A DNA stretch of 10,646 bases. It comes from an uncultured Ruminococcus sp. (GTDB lineage: Bacteria > Bacillota_A > Clostridia > Oscillospirales > Ruminococcaceae). Where the stretch lies: the NCBI GenBank assembly GCA_937880065.1, contig CALFMA010000495.1:1-10646 (forward strand), written 5' to 3'. Under the pieces are notes generated by a model, which was given only the letters and a program-made list of their open reading frames with translations, did not search any database and was not told where the DNA came from. The position numbers and the translations under genes are program-made. Shown one piece after another: positions 5,548-10,646 of the stretch (the stretch's first letter is position 1; each line of letters opens with the position of its first letter).

Positions 5548-8478
5548 ATGGCGAAGAATTATTCACTCGGTATTGATGTAGGCTCAACAACTGTTAAAAC
5601 CGTCATTACCGATACAGCAAAAAATATCATATATTCACGCTATCAGCGTCATTTTTCCAAGGTCAAGGAAACTGTTACAGAACAGCTGGAGTTGATACAT
5701 GAGGAATATCCCCACGACAGCTTCACCGTATGTATAACAGGCTCGGCAGGTCTTGGACTGGCAAATTCTGCCAATCTCCCATTTGTACAGGAGGTTCACG
5801 CCGCTTTTCTTGCGGTTAAGGAAAAAGCTCCCGATGCCGATGCGGTTATTGAATTAGGCGGCGAAGATGCTAAAATTATCTTCCTCACAGGTGGAATTGA
5901 ACAGCGAATGAACGGCTCATGTGCAGGGGGTACAGGTGCATTTATTGACCAGATGGCAACGCTTCTCGGTATAACTGCCGATGAACTCGATGCCCTTTCT
6001 CTCAATGCGGAGAAGATTTACCCCATTGCTTCACGCTGCGGAGTTTTCGCTAAATCCGACATTCAGCCCCTGCTCAATCAGGGGGCATTGCGTGAGGATA
6101 TTGCCGCAAGTATTTTTCAGGCTGTTGTTGACCAGACAGTTTCGGGACTTGCACAGGGACGAACAATTGAGGGAAAAGTTCTTTTCCTCGGCGGCCCTCT
6201 CCACTTCCTCAAAGGCTTGAAAAAAGCGTTTGTAAATACTCTCGGTCTTGATGACGAACACGCTGTATTCCCCGATGACGGCCCTGTTTTCGTGGCATAC
6301 GGCTGTGCTCTCCACGGTTCACAGCTGGAGGAACAATATACGATTGACGAAATGATTTCCATGGTGAAATCTGCCAAAGCCTCTGATGATATTGTTACAG
6401 GTGAACCTCTTTTCGCTTCACAAGCTGAATATGAGGAGTTCATCGACCGCCATAAAAAATGCGATTTAGGCTATGCCGATATACGTACATACAAGGGTAA
6501 CGCATATCTGGGAATTGACGCAGGCTCAACTACTACAAAGCTTGTGCTTATAACCGAGGACTGCCGTATTCTCTATCACCATTATTCCTCGAATATGGGT
6601 CAGCCCCTTGATAAAATTGCCGCACAGGTTAAGATAATCCGTGAGGCAATGAATCCCGAAATTACCATAAAAGGCTCGGCAGTTACAGGCTACGGCGAGG
6701 ATTTAATAAAGGCAGGACTTTCCATTGACCACGGCATAGTTGAAACTGTTGCCCATTTCAGAGCTGCGGCATATTTCTGCCCTGATGTTGATTTTATCAT
6801 TGACATCGGCGGACAGGATATTAAATGTTTCCGCATAAAAAATCACAGCATTGACAGCATTATGCTCAACGAGGCTTGTTCATCGGGCTGCGGTTCGTTT
6901 ATACAGACCTTTGCAATGGCTCTCGGCTATGATATTTCCGAATTTTCAAAGCTTGGATTATTCGCACAGCACCCTGTAGACCTTGGCTCACGCTGTACCG
7001 TATTTATGAACAGTTCCGTCAAACAGGCACAGAAAGACGGTGCAACTGTTGAGGATATTTCCGCAGGCTTGTCCTCCTCAATTATCAAAAATGCGATTTA
7101 CAAGGTTATCCGTGCAAATTCTCCCGATGAACTGGGAAAAAATATTGTCGTTCAGGGCGGTACATTCCTCAATGACGCTGTTCTCCGTTCATTTGAAAAG
7201 GAACTTGGCAGAAACGTAATCCGTCCTGCCGTGTCGGGACTTATGGGAGCCTTAGGCTGTGCATTGTATGCAAAGGAGCATACCACAGGTGAGTCAAATC
7301 TCATTACTGCCGAAGAACTGGCTAATTTCAGCTATACTTCAAAATCCGCAAGCTGCGGCGGCTGTACTGCAAACTGCCGTCTTAATATAATCAATTTCGG
7401 CAAGGGACGCAATTTCATTTCGGGAAATCGCTGTGAAAAGGGCAGCGGCAAGGCGAAAAAGAATAATATCCCTAACCTTTACGAATACAAATACAATAAC
7501 GTATTGTCCCTTAAATCCGTTCCACAGCCGAAAAATCCCATTGCAAAAGTTGGATTGCCAATGACATTAAGCTTTTATGAGCAGCTGAAATTCTGGCAGA
7601 CATTTTTCAATGAACTGGGATTTGAAACGGTCATAAGCGACGAAAGTTCCCGTGAAATGTATTATCTCGGTCAGCATACTATCCCCTCGGATACCGTTTG
7701 CTACCCGGCTAAGCTTGCCCACGGACATATCGAATATCTTCTTGACAAGGGCGTGGACTTCATTTTCTACCCCTGTATGAGTTACAACATTGACGAGGGC
7801 GGCAGCGATAACCACTTCAATTGCCCTGTTGTAGCCTATTATCCCGAACTTTTAGCGGCTAATAATCTGCGGCTTAACGGTGATAATTTCTTACGTCCGT
7901 ATATGGATATGAACAACAAGAAAAATGTTATCCGTGTTATGAAGCAGACTTTGAAAAAATTCAATATTGGCGGAAAAATAGCCGCCGCCGTTGAAAAGGC
8001 TTACGAGGAATACCACAGCCAGCAGAAGGATATTTCCAAAAAAGCTGCGGAAATAATCGCACAGGCAAGAGCCGAAAACCGCAAAATTATCGTTCTTGCA
8101 GGCAGACCGTATCACATAGACCGTGAAATCAACCACGGTATACATAAGCTTATTACATCTCTTGGAATGGCAGTTGTAACTGAGGACAGCATTGCTCCAT
8201 TGGGCGAAACTCCTAAGCTTGGAGTTCTCAATCAGTGGACATATCACGCAAGGCTTTACCGTGCGGCACAGTATGTCACAACTCAGCCTGATATGCAGCT
8301 GATACAGCTTGTTTCATTCGGCTGCGGCATTGATGCCGTTACAAGTGATGAAGTCCGCAGTATTCTTGAAAATGGCGGAAAGCTCTATACACAGCTGAAA
8401 ATTGATGAGATAAATAACTTAGGTGCGGCAAGAATACGTTTGAGAAGTCTTGTTGCCGCTATGGAACAAGCTGATTAA
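5548..8478 (+). CDS. plsA: Tandem BadF/HgdC-type activase with reductase-like C-terminal half (plasmalogen synthase PlsA-like)
   Basis: A 976-residue cytoplasmic protein of the benzoyl-CoA reductase/2-hydroxyacyl-CoA dehydratase class, in which ATP hydrolysis drives low-potential electron transfer. Two ASKHA ATPase domains are visible. The first (about 5-260) has GIDVGSTTVK (8-17), ELGGEDAK, and Cys125 and Cys164. The second (about 320-575) has GIDAGSTTTK (322-331), DIGGQDIK (419-426), and Cys444 and Cys483. These cysteines match the cluster ligands of HgdC-type activators. A four-cysteine segment (603, 606, 610, 629) follows, then a DUF2229-type reductase-like region (about 667-976) with Cys718, Cys743, Cys759 and Cys926. 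AAGAGG six bases upstream supports the ATG. Many relatives are fused to the next gene as one ~1,400-residue protein. The split form matches the pls operon shown to make plasmalogens in Clostridium perfringens. Class is certain; the plasmalogen role is inferred from architecture and the psd neighbour. Another activator-driven acyl reductase remains possible. Confidence 0.68.
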   Translation: MAKNYSLGIDVGSTTVKTVITDTAKNIIYSRYQRHFSKVKETVTEQLELIHEEYPHDSFTVCITGSAGLGLANSANLPFVQEVHAAFLAVKEKAPDADAVIELGGEDAKIIFLTGGIEQRMNGSCAGGTGAFIDQMATLLGITADELDALSLNAEKIYPIASRCGVFAKSDIQPLLNQGALREDIAASIFQAVVDQTVSGLAQGRTIEGKVLFLGGPLHFLKGLKKAFVNTLGLDDEHAVFPDDGPVFVAYGCALHGSQLEEQYTIDEMISMVKSAKASDDIVTGEPLFASQAEYEEFIDRHKKCDLGYADIRTYKGNAYLGIDAGSTTTKLVLITEDCRILYHHYSSNMGQPLDKIAAQVKIIREAMNPEITIKGSAVTGYGEDLIKAGLSIDHGIVETVAHFRAAAYFCPDVDFIIDIGGQDIKCFRIKNHSIDSIMLNEACSSGCGSFIQTFAMALGYDISEFSKLGLFAQHPVDLGSRCTVFMNSSVKQAQKDGATVEDISAGLSSSIIKNAIYKVIRANSPDELGKNIVVQGGTFLNDAVLRSFEKELGRNVIRPAVSGLMGALGCALYAKEHTTGESNLITAEELANFSYTSKSASCGGCTANCRLNIINFGKGRNFISGNRCEKGSGKAKKNNIPNLYEYKYNNVLSLKSVPQPKNPIAKVGLPMTLSFYEQLKFWQTFFNELGFETVISDESSREMYYLGQHTIPSDTVCYPAKLAHGHIEYLLDKGVDFIFYPCMSYNIDEGGSDNHFNCPVVAYYPELLAANNLRLNGDNFLRPYMDMNNKKNVIRVMKQTLKKFNIGGKIAAAVEKAYEEYHSQQKDISKKAAEIIAQARAENRKIIVLAGRPYHIDREINHGIHKLITSLGMAVVTEDSIAPLGETPKLGVLNQWTYHARLYRAAQYVTTQPDMQLIQLVSFGCGIDAVTSDEVRSILENGGKLYTQLKIDEINNLGAARIRLRSLVAAMEQAD

Positions 8479-8502
8479 GCAAAGCTTTAAAGCTTTGCTT
8501 TG
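8479..8502 (+). terminator. Perfect 20-bp palindrome after plsA, weak terminator candidate
   Basis: GCAAAGCTTTAAAGCTTTGC (8479-8498) is a perfect palindrome that starts on the base after the plsA stop codon. It is followed only by TTTGC, so the T-run is short. It may cause partial termination or protect the 3' end of the plsA message, leaving some read-through into plsR. Confidence 0.45.
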
Positions 8503-8503
8503 C

Positions 8504-8582
8504 AGCTATTAGCCCTTAGCCTTTAGCCGTTAGCTGATGAATGATGCTATTTTACAAAGCTAAAAGCTAAAGGCTAACAGCT
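8504..8582. repeat. TTAGC heptad palindrome between plsA and plsR
   Basis: The left arm (8504-8535) carries forward heptads ATTAGCC, CTTAGCC, TTTAGCC, GTTAGCT. The right arm (8556-8582) carries the same family inverted, and its reverse complement differs from the left arm at only a few positions over its first 25 bases. The loop is about 20 bases. It is the same repeat family as at 5031-5058 and 5351-5380, and fills most of the 133-base gap between the two genes. Confidence 0.75.
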
Positions 8583-8611
8583 CTTAATTTTAAATTGTAT
8601 AGGAGATTAAT

Positions 8612-9838
8612 ATGCCTGAATATGCAAAATTTACCGAGGAAATGATAAAAACACATACAATCCTCGTTCCCGATATGCTGCCTGTTCATTTCAAGCTGCT
8701 TATCGCAATATTTGAAAGCAAAGGCTACCATATGGAGCTTTTGCAGAATGACTCCCGTGCAGTCGTTGATGAGGGACTGAAAAACGTCCACAACGATGCC
8801 TGTTACCCTGCTTTGCTTGTTATAGGTCAGTTTATGGACGCCCTTAAAAGCGGCAAATACGACCTCGACAAGACGGCTCTGCTTATTACCCAGACAGGCG
8901 GCGGCTGTCGTGCCTCAAACTATATCCACCTGCTGAGAAAGGCAGTTGACAAGAATTTCCCGCAGGTTCCTGTTGTATCCCTTAATTTCAGCGGCCTTGA
9001 AAAAGACAGCGGATTTAAAATCACCGCAGGTATGTTCTTCAAGTTCCTCTATGCCGTTCTCTATGGCGATTTGCTTATGACTTGTTACAACAAGTGCCGT
9101 ACATACGAAGTAAACAAGGGCGAGGCTAAGGCTACCCTTGAAAAATGGCAGGACGCTTTAGGCGAAATGTTCCGTCAGGGCAAGGGTTACACCAAGACTA
9201 AAAAGCTGTACCGTGACATTATGGACGATTTCGGTGCTATAAAATTAAGCGGCGAAAAGAAAATAAAAGTCGGAATTGTAGGAGAAATTTACGTTAAATA
9301 TTCACCCCTTGCAAACAACCACCTTGAAGATTTCCTCATTTCCGAGGGATGTGAGCCTGTTGTGCCGTCACTTCTGGAATTTGTTATGTACTGCGCGGTG
9401 AGCAACTTCAACAATGCCGCCCTTTACGATAATAAAACTACAAAGTCAATGGCGTTCAAACTGGGATATAAGCTGATTTACGCAAAACAAAAGGAGCTTA
9501 TTTCCATTATGAAGCAGCACGGCAAATTTGAGCCGCTTCACGATTTTGAACATCTCCGCCAGTTAGCCGACAAATACATAAGTCAGGGCGTTGTTATGGG
9601 CGAGGGCTGGCTTATTCCTGCGGAAATGGCTGCTCTTGCGAAATCGGGAGTTGAGAATATCATATGTGCTCAGCCTTTCGGCTGCCTGCCAAATCACATT
9701 GTTGCAAAGGGTATGTCCCGTGCAATCAAGGACGATAACCCCAATGCAAATATAGTTGCAATTGACTATGACCCCGGTGCTACAAGAGTTAATCAGGAAA
9801 ACCGCATAAAGCTTATGCTTGTAAATGCAAAGCGATGA
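8612..9838 (+). CDS. plsR: HgdB/BcrC-like reductase subunit (plasmalogen synthase PlsR-like)
   Basis: A 408-residue protein similar to the reductase/dehydratase (HGD-D) component that receives electrons from an HgdC-type activator. It corresponds to the C-terminal third of the fused ~1,400-residue relatives, starting at the FTEEMIKTHTILVPDM segment. Candidate cluster ligands are Cys64 (NDACYPALL), Cys99 (TGGGCRASNY), Cys158/Cys162, and Cys352 and Cys358 in CAQPFGCLPNH. The GEGWL (330-334) and DYDPGATR (385-392) stretches are typical of the family. No signal peptide or membrane segment is seen. AGGAGA, 5 bases before the ATG, is a good ribosome binding site, so it is translated as an independent protein. 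It should form a complex with PlsA, whose C-terminal half would be its structural partner. In the C. perfringens model the complex reduces a phospholipid acyl ester to the vinyl ether. The substrate here is inferred. Confidence 0.68.
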   Translation: MPEYAKFTEEMIKTHTILVPDMLPVHFKLLIAIFESKGYHMELLQNDSRAVVDEGLKNVHNDACYPALLVIGQFMDALKSGKYDLDKTALLITQTGGGCRASNYIHLLRKAVDKNFPQVPVVSLNFSGLEKDSGFKITAGMFFKFLYAVLYGDLLMTCYNKCRTYEVNKGEAKATLEKWQDALGEMFRQGKGYTKTKKLYRDIMDDFGAIKLSGEKKIKVGIVGEIYVKYSPLANNHLEDFLISEGCEPVVPSLLEFVMYCAVSNFNNAALYDNKTTKSMAFKLGYKLIYAKQKELISIMKQHGKFEPLHDFEHLRQLADKYISQGVVMGEGWLIPAEMAALAKSGVENIICAQPFGCLPNHIVAKGMSRAIKDDNPNANIVAIDYDPGATRVNQENRIKLMLVNAKR

Positions 9839-10383
9839 GGAACTCACAAAACGGAGTAAATCTCCGTGAAAACAGCGGACAGGAAAAGGCTCTCAGCCTC
9901 CTTTACGGGAATTTTTTCGGCAGATGTGTGCTGAAAATTCTCACAATGCCTTTTATTTCAAAGGCGGCAGGAGCGTTTATGGATTCGCCCCTTTCAGTTC
10001 CCTTTATTAAGCCCTTTATCCGCAAAAATAACATCTCAATGGCGGAATATGAAAAGGCGGATTACAAAAGTTTCAACGAATTTTTCACACGCAGAATAAA
10101 GCCTGAAAATCGCCCCTTTTCTCAAAATCCAGCGGAACTTATAAGTCCCTGCGATTCAAAGCTTACGGTATATGAGATAAACGAAAACAGCCTTTTCAGC
10201 ATTAAAAATTCCCTCTACAGCGTGGAGGATTTGCTGAAAAATAAACCCCTTGCCGAGAAATACAAGGGTGGCTACTGTATGATTTTCCGCCTTTGCGTGG
10301 ACGATTACCACCGCTATTGCTACATTGACAACGGCATAAAGGGCGGCAATAAATTTATCGGGGGAGAACTTCACACCGTCAAT
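9835..10383 (+). CDS. psd: Phosphatidylserine decarboxylase, N-terminal part (truncated at a sequence junction)
   Basis: Converts phosphatidylserine to phosphatidylethanolamine at the membrane. The 183 visible residues match the N-terminal two-thirds of bacterial decarboxylases of about 290 residues: [18 protein letters not shown] (78-95), the ISPCDSKL segment with Asp107, DYHRY with His159, and GELHTVN ending at 183. The C-terminal GST-type motif, whose serine is cleaved to form the pyruvoyl cofactor, is missing because the sequence switches at about 10384-10392 to a different gene on the other strand. The frame happens to stay open to the window edge but no longer resembles the family. The ATG overlaps the plsR stop as ATGA, with no clear Shine-Dalgarno, so translational coupling is likely. 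Co-expression with plsAR fits a phosphatidylethanolamine/plasmenylethanolamine pathway. Confidence 0.87.
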
Positions 10384-10392
10384 ACTTTCGCC
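10384..10392. other. Probable chimeric junction
   Basis: To the left, the plus strand encodes phosphatidylserine decarboxylase up to GELHTVN, where the family normally continues with Pro. To the right, the minus strand encodes elongation factor P from its SLPGE segment outward. Both homologies stop within these few bases. A genomic rearrangement would look the same, but the foreign style of the right-hand gene favours misassembly. Confidence 0.75.
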
Positions 10393-10646
10393 GGGGAGAG
10401 AAACTTGCTCATAAGTTTCGGTGTGCATGAAGTTGTAGCCCATATCATCCTTTTAGAGATATTGATAGGGACGACGCTCGATGCGTACCTCTTCTACTTT
10501 CACACCCGAGTTCCAAGTCTTATCAAGGATGCGACCTGTAACAACGTTACGGAGTTTTGTACGAACGAAAGCAGGACCTTTACCGGGTTTAACATGGAGG
10601 AATTCAACAATAAAGTAGTAGGTACCATCAATATCGAGGCACATAC
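10387..10646 (-). pseudogene. efp: Elongation factor P fragment, Bacteroidota-like, with an in-frame stop
   Basis: EF-P binds between the P and E sites and relieves ribosome stalling at polyproline. Reading the minus strand from the right edge gives [19 protein letters not shown], then [18 protein letters not shown] and ERRPYQYL, and after one stop codon [16 protein letters not shown] and SLPGE. The PGKG loop carries the lysine that is modified or contacts tRNA in the family. The in-frame TAA at 10453-10455 replaces the tyrosine expected in QYLYKDD, a single-base difference, and the frame continues correctly on both sides. The start is beyond the window and the C-terminal domains are lost at the junction near 10387. 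The KTWNSG and ERRPYQYL style is that of Bacteroidota EF-P and unlike clostridial EF-P. The stop may be a sequencing error at a contig end. Confidence 0.8.

Noticed and set aside
5548..9838. True 2-hydroxyglutaryl-CoA dehydratase system of glutamate fermentation
   Set aside because: The activator is tandem and fused to a DUF2229-type region, there is no hgdA/hgdB pair or CoA-transferase gene, and the neighbours are lipid genes.
10156..10443. 95-residue minus-strand reading frame
   Set aside because: Its first 19 residues are genuine EF-P sequence, but the rest is the antisense of psd across the junction, so it is not one protein.
10384..10646. Continuation of the psd frame to the right edge
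   Set aside because: The frame is open but stops resembling phosphatidylserine decarboxylase after HTVN, while the opposite strand reads clearly as EF-P.

Overview
The window looks like a metagenomic or draft-genome contig from an anaerobic Firmicute of the Clostridia, probably Oscillospiraceae/Ruminococcus-like. This rests on the gene order of the fatty acid cluster, the Gram-positive style separate AccA and AccD, good AGGAGG-type ribosome binding sites, and the oxygen-sensitive activase/reductase pair. The lineage is inferred from protein style; no search was run. The last ~260 bases appear to come from another organism (a Bacteroidota-like elongation factor P on the minus strand), so the right end is probably an assembly chimera.

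Region 1 (1-4600) is a tight plus-strand operon for malonyl-CoA supply and fatty acid elongation: fabF (5' end outside the window), accB, fabZ, accC, accD and accA, with gaps of only 3-14 bases. Region 2 (4539-5302) is acpP with its own transcription unit: a near-consensus promoter inside the 3' end of accA, a ~197-base leader, the acyl carrier protein gene, and an intrinsic terminator. A 158-bp palindromic MITE-like element with TTAA at both ends sits between acpP and that terminator.

Region 3 (5002-5547) is a 546-base non-coding stretch. It holds the MITE, two copies of an 18-bp direct repeat, two arrays of a TTAGC heptanucleotide repeat facing each other, the acpP terminator, a further hairpin, and the promoter and structured leader of the next gene.

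Region 4 (5548-9838) encodes two large iron-sulfur-type proteins of the benzoyl-CoA reductase / 2-hydroxyacyl-CoA dehydratase class: a 976-residue protein with two BadF/HgdC-type ATPase domains plus a DUF2229-type reductase-like half, and a 408-residue reductase-like protein. The split layout matches the two-gene pls operon reported for anaerobic plasmalogen synthesis in Clostridium perfringens, so they are called plsA and plsR by homology of architecture. Another heptad-repeat palindrome separates the two genes. Region 5 (9835-10383) is the N-terminal 183 codons of phosphatidylserine decarboxylase, overlapping plsR by ATGA.

Read together, the locus runs from acetyl-CoA carboxylation, through acyl-ACP elongation, to phosphatidylethanolamine formation and (inferred) reduction of a phospholipid ester to the vinyl ether of plasmalogens: a membrane-lipid neighbourhood of an obligate anaerobe.
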